Part shown: positions 44,442-52,920 of the stretch, one piece after another
Layout: the number at the start of each line of letters is the position of its first letter
Position numbering within the stretch: position 1 is the first letter of the stretch
Origin: an uncultured Microbacterium sp.
Lineage (GTDB): Bacteria; Actinomycetota; Actinomycetes; Actinomycetales; Microbacteriaceae
Direction: 5' to 3'
NCBI GenBank assembly: GCA_913774665.1
Contig: CAJYHN010000001.1
Location: 62,001-126,000 of the forward strand
Length of the DNA stretch: 64,000 nt
Made by a program: the position numbers and the translations under genes
Notes under the pieces: model-generated
Databases searched by the model: none
Seen by the model: only the letters and a program-made list of their open reading frames with translations
Told to the model about the DNA's origin: nothing

Positions 44442-44932
44442 CAGGTCTCCTTCGACTGGGCGATCGCCTCCACGTGGGTGGTGCGTCCAGCTCGAAGAGC
44501 TCGCCGGTACCGCCCGAGGCCGCGGACGATCTGCACGACCCGCACCCCAGCGGTGATCCCCAGCCCGGCGACCATGAGCTGCGTGAGCGGGTTCGACCCG
44601 AACCCGTACTCGTGGACGAGCGCGCCCCACAGCAGCAGGTAGCAGAGCGACACGACGGCCGTGGCGACCGCCTCGACGCGCTGCACGGCCCGCATGCGGT
44701 TCCCGTGCCCCTCAGCCCGCTTCATCAGCGGGAGGGTCGAGAACGCGACGACAGCGGCCACCAGCAACACCCACTGCCACACGTCAGCGAGGAGGTGGCT
44801 CCACGCCTCGAGCGCGACCGGCTGGTACACCTCGGCGACGGAAAGGATCGGGATGCCGGTGGAGATGAGCATCGCGCCGGCCGCCCACGCGTTGTCCGGA
44901 GAGGTGAGGCGGACGGGCTTAGGTTCGTCCAT
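44441..44932 (-). CDS. Phage membrane protein, four TM (163 aa)
   Basis: A 163-aa protein with about four hydrophobic segments (AAGAMLISTGIPILSVAEVY, WQWVLLVAAVVAFSTLPLMK, VATAVVSLCYLLLWGALVHE, LTQLMVAGLGITAGVRVVQI). It has charged ends and no signal. The ATG at 44932 lies within the 3' end of the upstream membrane-protein gene (14-nt overlap). Position in a lysis cassette is the only clue to function. Confidence 0.6.
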   Translation of the reverse strand: MDEPKPVRLTSPDNAWAAGAMLISTGIPILSVAEVYQPVALEAWSHLLADVWQWVLLVAAVVAFSTLPLMKRAEGHGNRMRAVQRVEAVATAVVSLCYLLLWGALVHEYGFGSNPLTQLMVAGLGITAGVRVVQIVRGLGRYRRALRAGRTTHVEAIAQSKET

Positions 44933-45341
44933 CTGCTTCCCCCCGTTCGACCAGGCACGACATTCCCGCGACGAGGGTGAGCAGCGCGAGCGCCGTGTAC
45001 ACGATCGGTGCGGACGGGGCGAAGTTCGGGGAGAATGCGATCGGCAGCACCCACAGCACCCACACAATGCCGAGCAGGAACGCGGGCACCGCGGCCGCCG
45101 CACGCGAATGCACGAGCAACGCCACCATCAGCACCCCGAGGATCACCATCGTCAGGCCCCACCACGGCGGTGCGACGAACGCGAACGCCTGAGCGAACGA
45201 CGGGATCCGTGCGTAGTCCTTCGGCGCCGCGACAATCGACGCCCCGAACACCGCACCCACGGTCCCGAGGATGACGGTGATGACCTCGGTGAGGTAGATC
45301 GCCGCGAGCTTGTACCGCCACGCGGTGGGGATCACCGTCAC
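44919..45341 (-). CDS. Phage membrane protein, four TM (140 aa)
   Basis: A 140-aa protein with four hydrophobic segments (IYLTEVITVILGTVGAVFGA, PPWWGLTMVILGVLMVALLV, AAVPAFLLGIVWVLWVLPIA, APIVYTALALLTLVAGMSCL). The GTG at 45341 overlaps the endolysin stop by 4 nt. It is the first of the membrane proteins following the endolysin, so it is a holin candidate as well; the sequence gives no direct proof. Confidence 0.6.
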   Translation of the reverse strand: MTVIPTAWRYKLAAIYLTEVITVILGTVGAVFGASIVAAPKDYARIPSFAQAFAFVAPPWWGLTMVILGVLMVALLVHSRAAAAVPAFLLGIVWVLWVLPIAFSPNFAPSAPIVYTALALLTLVAGMSCLVERGEADGRT

Positions 45342-46261
45342 TGCGACGATCCCCGAGCGAGGCGCGCGGCGAGCTCGGTCACGATCTCGTCCGACAGGCC
45401 CTCACGGATCGCGTCGGCCAGCGCCGCAGCGGCGGCGACTGGGTCTACCGCCGCCCCTCCGGGCCCCGCCGTCTGCCCGACCGACGCTAGGAGCGTACGC
45501 AGCATCGGTACGACCTGCACGGCGATCACATCCGCGAGGCTCCACCGAGGCGTGCCGTTCTCATCACGGAAAATGAACCGTTTGTGGAGGTCTATGCTGG
45601 AGTCGATCGCCTGGCGGAGCCGCCCGATGGAGAGGTCGACGCCGGGGACGCCGGCGAACAGTTCAACCTTCACGAGATTCTTCGCGAATTCTTCACCGCC
45701 GAGGATTTCGATGAATTTGTCGATGCGGGCCAGAGCCGCCACCTGGTCAGGGGTCATGTCTTCTTCCTCTCCCTCGAAGGGGATCGCTTCGATGAATGCG
45801 GAGACCGGTCCGCGGGGGTTCAGGTCGATGACGTGCCACGGCTCGTCGGGGTACCCACGGGAGGGCTCGATCATTCCGGGCTCGAGGCCGACGGCGCGGC
45901 AGTCGTCGTAGAACGCGGCGCGACCACCGTGGCCCTCGTACACCCACGCCCAGTTGTCGTAGTCGATCGCGAGCGTCTCGCGTTTCTCCCAATAGCCGCC
46001 ATGCGAGGACGTGCCGACGTCGGCAGCGCCGATGCCGTAGCGCGCCTTCGCGATGCGCTGGGCCGGGATAGGCCGGTACGTCGAGAACCCCTCACCCGGC
46101 GTCAGCGTGCGGCCGGTGCGCGCCAGAGCGCGCGCCACGAGCGCGTTGTGCCGAGCGAGGGTCGCCGGCGTCAGCGCCCAGAACCAGTCACCGTCGCGGT
46201 CGCGACCTCGCCGGAACACGACGAGATCAGCCTCGGGGATCTGCCCGTTCTTCCACACCAT
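45338..46261 (-). CDS. Endolysin with M15 (VanY-like) peptidase domain
   Basis: A 307-aa cell-wall hydrolase. The N-terminal half is an M15 LD/DD-carboxypeptidase domain: GTSSHGGYWEKRETLAIDYD carries the zinc ligands His87 and Asp100 (SxHxxxxAxD pattern), and the third ligand is His143 in EPWHVIDLN. The C-terminal half (from about 165) is helical and charged (MTPDQVAALARIDKFIEILG), possibly wall-binding or oligomerising. No signal peptide, so a holin is needed for release. It begins the lysis cassette after the tail genes and overlaps the first membrane-protein gene by 4 nt. Confidence 0.85.
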   Translation of the reverse strand: MVWKNGQIPEADLVVFRRGRDRDGDWFWALTPATLARHNALVARALARTGRTLTPGEGFSTYRPIPAQRIAKARYGIGAADVGTSSHGGYWEKRETLAIDYDNWAWVYEGHGGRAAFYDDCRAVGLEPGMIEPSRGYPDEPWHVIDLNPRGPVSAFIEAIPFEGEEEDMTPDQVAALARIDKFIEILGGEEFAKNLVKVELFAGVPGVDLSIGRLRQAIDSSIDLHKRFIFRDENGTPRWSLADVIAVQVVPMLRTLLASVGQTAGPGGAAVDPVAAAAALADAIREGLSDEIVTELAARLARGSSQ

Positions 46262-46280
46262 GCGTGATCACTCCCCTCGC

Positions 46281-47360
46281 TCAGCCGACGGCCCGGATGA
46301 GGAACTCACACAGCCCACGCCCGTTGCCGCCGACGGTGACGGTCCCGCCGCTGACACCGTTCTGCGGCACCCACACGCGGACCGTCTCGCCCGCCGTGAG
46401 CGCGATCGACAGGACGGAGAGCTTCGCGATGCCACCGAAGCTCGGCGACGGGGACAGGGAGTCCTGCGCGATGATGTTCGACGGCGTGCCGTTCTTGATC
46501 AGGTGCATCGACACCGTTGCGCCGCTCACGGGGGCGATGGCGACGCGCGCTTCGATCTCGTACCGCCCCGATTTCAGGACCGTGATGTCACCCGACGCCG
46601 AGTTGTAGGAGAACCAGTTCGCCGTGGCGACGGAATCACCCGATCCGGGAGCGGACCAGATGGGAACGTTCGTCGACCCCGAGGAGTTGACGGTCGTCCC
46701 ACCGATGAGGTCGATAAACGGCCCCGACGTCGGCATCCACTTCCCGCCAGCGCGGCGGAGGTGCACGCCCTCGTCGACACGGAACGCCAGCGACCCATCA
46801 TGCGGGGTCCACGCGTCCTGCTCCGTCTGGTTTCGGAGGAGGACGACGCCGCCCTCCATCGCGGTGTACGGGACCGTCTCGGTGTACGTGACCCCCGATG
46901 CGGCGTTCGTCGTGGACACGCCAGCGTCGACCTTCCACACGCCGAGCTCGCGCGCGCCCGCGGGTAGCAGGTTCCGCGCGGCGGTCTCCGATGTCGTCGA
47001 CTCGACCTTGTCGATGATCGGCCCCGCCGTGGCGTCAGAGAACGGTGCCTCCGTCTCCCGCTGCTTCGCGTAGATCACCGACCAGCGAGATCCGGACGAC
47101 GGGGCCGAGGACAGCGTGACCTGGTGCACGCCGTCATTGGGCAGGAACACCGCGCCGGACCGATCGAGGACGACGACGCACGTCTGCACGTTCACAACCA
47201 TCGACGCCGTGCCGACCATGAGCGGGGTCGTATCGGCTACCAGGACGCCCGTGCGCAGCGCGCCGGCGGCGGACTTCACCACCATGCCCGACAGGGAACG
47301 GCGGATGTCCTGGAACGTGGCCGCGCCGGTGACGGCGGGGAAACCGGGACGAGCGGTCAT
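46281..47360 (-). CDS. Minor tail/baseplate protein (359 aa)
   Basis: A 359-aa structural protein following the S74-type gene, coupled by a 4-nt overlap (ATG 47360). The N-terminal part, TFQDIRRSLSGMVVKSAAGA and VFLPNDGVHQVTLSSAPSSG SR-type repeats, resembles actinophage minor tail proteins. The C-terminal part looks like a C1q/TNF-type trimeric beta-sandwich: SGRYEIEARVAIAPVSGATV, MHLIKNGTPSN, LSVLSIALTAGETVRVWVPQ and GRGLCEFLIRAVG. It is probably a receptor-binding or fibre-base protein of the tail tip. Confidence 0.7.
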   Translation of the reverse strand: MTARPGFPAVTGAATFQDIRRSLSGMVVKSAAGALRTGVLVADTTPLMVGTASMVVNVQTCVVVLDRSGAVFLPNDGVHQVTLSSAPSSGSRWSVIYAKQRETEAPFSDATAGPIIDKVESTTSETAARNLLPAGARELGVWKVDAGVSTTNAASGVTYTETVPYTAMEGGVVLLRNQTEQDAWTPHDGSLAFRVDEGVHLRRAGGKWMPTSGPFIDLIGGTTVNSSGSTNVPIWSAPGSGDSVATANWFSYNSASGDITVLKSGRYEIEARVAIAPVSGATVSMHLIKNGTPSNIIAQDSLSPSPSFGGIAKLSVLSIALTAGETVRVWVPQNGVSGGTVTVGGNGRGLCEFLIRAVG

Positions 47361-48145
47361 GGGGTGATCTCCAATCGGGAGAGGACGGTGTCCATGTCGG
47401 ACCGGAGAGTCGAGTACTCGGCGGCGAGGTGGCGGAGAGCCGCCTGCTGAGCGATGACGAACTGGGAAAGCTCGATGCCCTGCACGGTGCCGTCGGGGGC
47501 GTGGATGACGCAGAAGCCGAGGCCGAGCGCGTCGAGGTGCTCGGCGATGAAACCGACCTCGGTGTGGACCTGGTAGTCGGGGTTCCAATCCCAGAACGGG
47601 GAGGGAAGCGCCGCACGCCGCTTCCGCTCTTCCCACTCGGCGACGTACTCGAACAACATCGGCTCGACAGCGAGCACCGCAGCCGGGTCGATATCGGCGG
47701 GACGGATCTTCGTCTTCGCCGCCTCGGTCGATGGCGCGTAGCCGAGGCGCCCGGTGGCGTCCTCGATCCACAGGGTTCGACGAGTGCCAGTGATGTTGAA
47801 CGCGACCGCGCCAGGGGCGTAGACGTCCCCGGTGCGGACCATGCCGGTGGTGCCGTTGTCGACGTTCTTCGACCAGACCCCGGTGACCTGGTCCTGCGTG
47901 TGCGTGTGGACCGTCGGCGCCTTCCCACTGAGCGCGGTGTCCACCTCGGCGCGCGTGTACGTGAGCTGCGCGACGAGGTTGTTGACGGTCGTGCCGATGC
48001 CGGCCACGAGGGCCTGCATCTTCTCGTAGAGGCGGATGAACTGGGAACCGTCGATGCGGGCGTTGTCGTCCGTGTCTCGTCGGATGCGCTCGCGCTCGGC
48101 GTTCTGCCGGCCGAACGTCTCCGTCTCGGGAACTCGTGAGCTCAT
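47357..48145 (-). CDS. Tail-tip protein with S74-like intramolecular chaperone domain
   Basis: A 262-aa structural protein. An N-terminal helical region (QFIRLYEKMQALVAGIGTTV) and a short collar-like segment (KAPTVHTHTQDQVTGVW) precede a C-terminal part matching the S74 chaperone: TKIRPADIDPAAVLAVEPML, EVGFIAEHLDALGL and GIELSQFVIAQQAALRHLAA. S74 domains promote trimer assembly of spikes and then self-cleave; the catalytic Ser is not obvious here. It is coupled on both sides by 4-nt overlaps within the tail-tip block. Confidence 0.75.
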   Translation of the reverse strand: MSSRVPETETFGRQNAERERIRRDTDDNARIDGSQFIRLYEKMQALVAGIGTTVNNLVAQLTYTRAEVDTALSGKAPTVHTHTQDQVTGVWSKNVDNGTTGMVRTGDVYAPGAVAFNITGTRRTLWIEDATGRLGYAPSTEAAKTKIRPADIDPAAVLAVEPMLFEYVAEWEERKRRAALPSPFWDWNPDYQVHTEVGFIAEHLDALGLGFCVIHAPDGTVQGIELSQFVIAQQAALRHLAAEYSTLRSDMDTVLSRLEITP

Positions 48146-49290
48146 GCCGCGATCACCTCATCTGTCGTGACCTTCGCCCGCCGAGAGCGAAGCTGCCCGG
48201 AGAGGGCGGCGATGCGGCGACGGTAGGTGCCGTCGGGGAGGTACGGGTTTCGGCGGAGGACGACGTCGCAGTAGTCGCCGAGCGTGAACGACCCGACCTT
48301 GGGGACGCGGTCGATGTCCGTATCGAACGACCACCACTCGGCCAGACCAGAACCGAGCCCGAGGTCATCCCAGGCGTACGCGTCGAGGGTCGCCTGCTCC
48401 TTCACGGTCGAGTGCGCCGCAGACAGCGACTCCATGCGCGGGAAGCCCGCCTTTTGGAGCGCGTCCGACGCGGCACGAGAGATGAGTGCGATTGCCGCCT
48501 GACGCCCGCCCGTGGCCCATGCCTCGGAGGTCATGTCGCGCGCACTGCGCTTCACGACGAGTCCGCTCACGGATTTCTGCGGCGTGGAGAAGTCGAACCG
48601 GTGAGGGGCCCCGACGCGGGTGATCTGCAACTGAGCGTCGTCGCCGACCATCGGGCGCCACTGCACCCCGGTCCCGCCCGGAGCGAACTCAGCGCGGAAC
48701 TCGATCTCAGGCCCGTCGACGAGCTCGGTGATGTCGGTGAACGCCTCGCCCTGCGTCTTGAACGACGCGGCGTCGTAGCTCTTGTCGTGCGCGCCGACAC
48801 CGTCGGGGCCGAACACGAACGGAAGAGCGCCGCCCGCGCGCGCCATGCCCTGCTGGATGATCTGCCGCACGATCGCGGGCCACGTTGCGCCGGTGAACAG
48901 CGTCGCCACCGCGGGGTTGGGCTTGCCCGCGTCGTCACCCGACTGCAGAAGCAAGTCAATGGTCTCGACAGCGGCGGGCATGATGAACCGGCGCATGAGC
49001 ATCGACCAGATGCCCTCGGCGTCGATACGGAGACGGCGGCTGTCGTCGTTGTACTCGTGCTCCCAGATGGGACCCGCCTCGAAGATGAAGTCACCCTCAG
49101 CGATCGCCAGGTAGGCGCGCCCGGGCATCGCCGACTGGTACAGGTCCAGTCGACGATGCGCCTTCGCGGAGAGAGTGACCTCGGCGGAGAGCGACCCGCC
49201 CCGGTTTCGGCGGATGGCCCACTCTCCGTCCCGCGCGGGGATGGGGATGATGTTTCGGCCCGTGGTCAGTTCGCCGACGAAGATCCTCAC
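48142..49290 (-). CDS. Minor tail protein (siphovirus Gp37-like)
   Basis: A 382-aa tail-tip protein. Sequence landmarks: WAIRRNRGGSLSAEVTLSAK, DFIFEAGPIWEHEYNDDSRR, RIDAEGIWSMLMRRFIM and RFDFSTPQKSVSGLVVKRSA, resembling siphovirus minor tail proteins of the Gp37/ReqiPepy6 type. It probably forms part of the baseplate hub. The GTG at 49290 overlaps the distal tail gene stop by 4 nt; an upstream ATG in the same frame encodes only a basic low-complexity leader. Confidence 0.75.
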   Translation of the reverse strand: MRIFVGELTTGRNIIPIPARDGEWAIRRNRGGSLSAEVTLSAKAHRRLDLYQSAMPGRAYLAIAEGDFIFEAGPIWEHEYNDDSRRLRIDAEGIWSMLMRRFIMPAAVETIDLLLQSGDDAGKPNPAVATLFTGATWPAIVRQIIQQGMARAGGALPFVFGPDGVGAHDKSYDAASFKTQGEAFTDITELVDGPEIEFRAEFAPGGTGVQWRPMVGDDAQLQITRVGAPHRFDFSTPQKSVSGLVVKRSARDMTSEAWATGGRQAAIALISRAASDALQKAGFPRMESLSAAHSTVKEQATLDAYAWDDLGLGSGLAEWWSFDTDIDRVPKVGSFTLGDYCDVVLRRNPYLPDGTYRRRIAALSGQLRSRRAKVTTDEVIAA

Positions 49291-50150
49291 GCGTTCGCCT
49301 CTCTCCACCGCATCGTCAGGGTGGGCGTTCCGGTGACTGCGCCTATTGCCTCGAGTTGTACGGTCGCGGTCTCCCCGGGGCCGAGCACCCACCAGTTGGC
49401 GGCGGTGAGGCGACCAGAGATAGGTGCCTGCTCGTTGAGCCAGACCTGACCGTCAGCGAAGGAGAATCGGACGGTATCGGTCGGCAGGATCGGCCACTCA
49501 AGGCGAATGCGTTCGGCGGTTTCGATGCGCGTGAGCTGCACCCCGCCAGCACTCCCGCCGCCGCTGATGATCGCCTCGGGGAAGGTGTCGGTGCTGCCAG
49601 GATTGGTGAGCGACACACGCCCCGGGGATCCGCCGCCAATCTGGGTGAGCGGAGACGCGAGCGGCGATTCCACACCGAGACCCAGCACGGGCAGACCCGT
49701 CGACTGCTCCCGCCACGACCCGTACTTCCGAGGGTCGGGAGCCTTGAACGGCAGCTCAAACTCGATGACGTAGGGGGCGTTCACCATGTCCCAGGTGAGT
49801 CGACCGTTTCTGACCACCTCGGCGCGTTGGATGCCGTCGAGCGACTCGACCTCGATGGTGTGCGCCTTTCGGCTCGCCATCATCCGCGCGAACGGTGCAC
49901 GAGCGGCGAACAGCTGCGCCTCGCTGGCGAAGCTGACGCGGCCGACGACGACGGGGAACCGGGCCGCGCTGTACACGTCCTCCTGGTCGTACTCCCCGTC
50001 GCCGTTGGCGCGCTCGTTGCGCTCGTTCATCGAGTCGACGCCGTCCCACCAGTTGACGACGTCGACCAGCCACGCCCCGTCCCCCGACTTGTCGTTCGAC
50101 AGCTCGGGCACGTCGGGGAAGTCGGGGAACCGCACCACAATTCGGCTCAT
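49287..50150 (-). CDS. Distal tail protein (Dit-like)
   Basis: A 287-aa tail protein following the tape measure, as Dit does in siphoviruses. The N-terminal domain (LVDVVNWWDGVDSMNERNER, then a band-like region ARAPFARMMASRKAHTIEVE, YVIEFELPFKAPDPRKYGSW) fits the Dit ring. The C-terminal part is a galectin-like beta sandwich (IRLEWPILPTDTVRFSFADG, WLNEQAPISGRLTAANWWVL). The ATG at 50150 overlaps the tape-measure stop by 4 nt. Confidence 0.8.
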   Translation of the reverse strand: MSRIVVRFPDFPDVPELSNDKSGDGAWLVDVVNWWDGVDSMNERNERANGDGEYDQEDVYSAARFPVVVGRVSFASEAQLFAARAPFARMMASRKAHTIEVESLDGIQRAEVVRNGRLTWDMVNAPYVIEFELPFKAPDPRKYGSWREQSTGLPVLGLGVESPLASPLTQIGGGSPGRVSLTNPGSTDTFPEAIISGGGSAGGVQLTRIETAERIRLEWPILPTDTVRFSFADGQVWLNEQAPISGRLTAANWWVLGPGETATVQLEAIGAVTGTPTLTMRWREANA

Positions 50151-52861
50151 CGAAGCTTCTCCTCGACTCGGCGGACGATCTTATTGGTGAGCGCCGTTTC
50201 ATCCATCCCCGGGGCTGCGTGCACGACGGGTGCGATGTTGTTGGTGACGTACGTCACGGGCTGCGCCTGACCAACGCCGAGACGCCGGCCGGTCTCTCGC
50301 CAGATCGCGATGTTGCGGTCCTCCTCGGACTCTTTGCCCGAGATGTACGCCTCCCACCGGGTGTTGGGCTCCGCGAATTTGTGGATCCCCCCAGGCACGG
50401 CGCCATAGATACCGGTAGCGAAGCCGCCGTTCTCGAAGGCCTTCACCTTCGCCATGCCCCGCTGATAGTCGACGAAGTTGCCGTTCTCGGAGACGAGGCC
50501 ACCCGAACCGCCGAGCCCCTGAGCCACGGGCACGTTGTTGATGCGGAGGAGAATTTCGCGGTTGTTGTTCCGGCTGATGTAGGAATCGATCTCCAACTGC
50601 GCAGGCTTGGTGTTGAGGGTCACCGCGGTCGGGATATTGCTCGGGATGAGCCCAAGCTTGTTCGCGTAGTCCTCCGCCGCCTGCCCCGTTATTCCGAACT
50701 GGCCGAGCGCCCTGATGAGCTCGTCGCGACCGCGCTGGACCGCCGCTGTCGCCTGCTCCTGAGATCCTGTCTGCTGCAGCGTCGCCCCCGCCGCCTTGAG
50801 CGCCGACTCCGCGATGTTGTCGAGCGCTGCTTCGTTCGCGCGGCCCGCCGCGGTACCAATGTCGAGCGTCTGCCCGTTCTGGTTGACCGAGTCGGTGAGG
50901 GCGTCGATCGCCGCCTCGAAGTTGCGGGCCGCATCGCGTGCGTTCAGCTCGGCGGATCCGAAATTGAGGATCGTGTCCGTCAGGGCGTCCATGTCGAACG
51001 CCGTGTCGGTCGCCTCTCCCGCGAGTGCTGCCAAAGCGTTCGCGTTCTCTTCGGCCGCGGCGGAGGCCTTCTGCTCAGCGGACGTGGCCGCGTTGGTGAC
51101 TGCAGCCTTCTCCTCGTTGACGCGGATCGCCTCTTCGATCGACGAGCTCTCACCACGGACCGAGTCGCGCAGCTGCCCGGTGGCGACGTCGAGGTCGTTA
51201 AGGCCGATACCGAGTCGGTTCGCGATCTCTGCGCGCTGGTACATGTTCTTGTTGCTGAGGTCGGTCTCCACGTCGAAGCGACGCAGGGCGTCGACGTTGC
51301 CGAGGGTCGCGTCCTTGACGGTCTTGAGGTCCACGCCGAGGGTGCGCGCGTTCTCGAACGCCGAATCCTGCTCCCACCACCACTGCTGCTTTTTCGCGGA
51401 GAGGTTGGCGACGACCATCTCTTCGGTGGCCGCGGTGACCTTGTTCGTGCCCTCCTCGAGCGTGGCGGCGTAGGCGTCGGCGCGGGCTCGCGCTTCGGCC
51501 TGCACGCGGGACAGCTCGCTGACGGCGAAGGCGATCGCGCCGAGCGCGAGGCCCGCGGCCGCGGCCTTCCCGGCGATGCTCCCCATGGACAGCCCAGCGC
51601 CGTCGACTGCGGCCTTGAACTCGAGGAACTTGCCGACGGACAGGAGCGCGGTGCCGCCAGCGAGTCCGACTGCCGCGGTGCCGATGCCGATGGCTAGCAC
51701 GGCGCCTTGGACGCCGTCGGGCAGTTCGCCGTACATCTCGGCGAGGCCCGTGAGGGACTGGACCATGTCGCGGAGGACACCGTTCGCGCCGGACCCGGTC
51801 TTGATGAGCGCCGTGTCCAGGGCACCTCCGAGTGCCTCGATGTCACCGTTGAGGTTGTCGAGGCGCATGCGCGCCGTCTCGGCTGCGAAGCCGCTGTCGT
51901 CGACGGCCTTCGTCCACTCGTCGACGCCGCTCGCGCCCGCCTTATACAGCGCGGTCGCGGCGGTGATCGTTTCGCGTCCGAAGATGACCCCCAGGGATGC
52001 CTGGCGGGACGCGTCGTCCATGCCGGTGTAGGCGTTCGCGAGCTGCCCTGCGGCGTTCTCGAGGCCGAGGAACTTGCCGTTCGAGTCGTAGAGGGTGATG
52101 CCGAGCTTGTCGATCTCGGTGCGCGCCTGTGCGGAGGGTGCGGTCAGCGAGGACAGGACGCCGCGGAGCGACGTACCGGCCTGCTCGCCGATGATGCCCT
52201 GCTGCGCGAACAGGGCGAGGACACCGGTGGTCTCCTCGAGCGAGACGCCGAGCGACGCGGCCACGGGCCCGACGAACTTGAGGCCGTTCGCGAGGTCTTC
52301 GACGGATCCCATCGCCTTGCCCGCGCCGGCGGCGAGGACGTCGGCGACGTGGCTCGCCTTGCTGCCGTCGAGGCCGAACTGGTTGAGCGCGGTCGACGTG
52401 ATCTCGGCTGCGCGCGCGACACCGAGCTCTCCTGCGGCAGCGAGGTCGAGAGAACCCGTGAGAGCACCCTTCATGATGTCGGAGGTCGAAATACCCGCCT
52501 TCGCGAGCTCCTCGATCGCGCCCGCCGCCTCGGTGGCAGAGAACACCGTCGACGCGCCAGCCTCGAGCGCGGCCTCCCGGAGGAGACCCATGTTCTCGCT
52601 ACTCTCGTGCGTCGCGGCCTTGACGTTCGACATGGCGGCGTCGAACTCGGCAAACCGCCCGATCGCGATGCCGATGCCGGTAGCCATGAGACCGCCCATG
52701 ACGAGGGCGCCGCGGCCGATGCCCTCGTAGGCCTCTTTCATCTGGGCGAGCTTCTCGCCCTCCGTGCCGACCTTGCGGGTGGCGTCGGCGGCGTCCTGCA
52801 TGCCCTTCTGGTAGGAGAGCATCGACGCGGAGAGAGAGACCTTGACGGCGCGTTCGACCAC
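50147..52861 (-). CDS. Tail tape measure protein
   Basis: A 904-aa protein that sets tail length. The N-terminal TP901-type core reads GALVMGGLMATGIGIAIGRF, EFDAAMSNVKAATHESSENM, AAGAIEELAKAGISTSDIMK and VLADFAAAGAGKAMG-like VLAAGAGKAMGSVEDLANGL. Hydrophobic segments lie near 425-470 (LAIGIGTAAVGLAGGTALLS). Long helical regions follow, with Ala/Glu repeats. The C-terminal part has KAFENGGFATGIYGAVPGGI and KFAEPNTRWEAYISGKE, common in actinophage tape measures. The start is GTG at 52861 with GGAAGG nine bases upstream. At about 0.15 nm per residue the tail would be near 135 nm. Confidence 0.9.
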   Translation of the reverse strand: MVERAVKVSLSASMLSYQKGMQDAADATRKVGTEGEKLAQMKEAYEGIGRGALVMGGLMATGIGIAIGRFAEFDAAMSNVKAATHESSENMGLLREAALEAGASTVFSATEAAGAIEELAKAGISTSDIMKGALTGSLDLAAAGELGVARAAEITSTALNQFGLDGSKASHVADVLAAGAGKAMGSVEDLANGLKFVGPVAASLGVSLEETTGVLALFAQQGIIGEQAGTSLRGVLSSLTAPSAQARTEIDKLGITLYDSNGKFLGLENAAGQLANAYTGMDDASRQASLGVIFGRETITAATALYKAGASGVDEWTKAVDDSGFAAETARMRLDNLNGDIEALGGALDTALIKTGSGANGVLRDMVQSLTGLAEMYGELPDGVQGAVLAIGIGTAAVGLAGGTALLSVGKFLEFKAAVDGAGLSMGSIAGKAAAAGLALGAIAFAVSELSRVQAEARARADAYAATLEEGTNKVTAATEEMVVANLSAKKQQWWWEQDSAFENARTLGVDLKTVKDATLGNVDALRRFDVETDLSNKNMYQRAEIANRLGIGLNDLDVATGQLRDSVRGESSSIEEAIRVNEEKAAVTNAATSAEQKASAAAEENANALAALAGEATDTAFDMDALTDTILNFGSAELNARDAARNFEAAIDALTDSVNQNGQTLDIGTAAGRANEAALDNIAESALKAAGATLQQTGSQEQATAAVQRGRDELIRALGQFGITGQAAEDYANKLGLIPSNIPTAVTLNTKPAQLEIDSYISRNNNREILLRINNVPVAQGLGGSGGLVSENGNFVDYQRGMAKVKAFENGGFATGIYGAVPGGIHKFAEPNTRWEAYISGKESEEDRNIAIWRETGRRLGVGQAQPVTYVTNNIAPVVHAAPGMDETALTNKIVRRVEEKLR

Positions 52862-52920
52862 CGTGCACCGCCTTCCGTTGCGTTTCGGTGCGCGGGGCGC
52901 GCGGGGGTGGACCGATCGGG

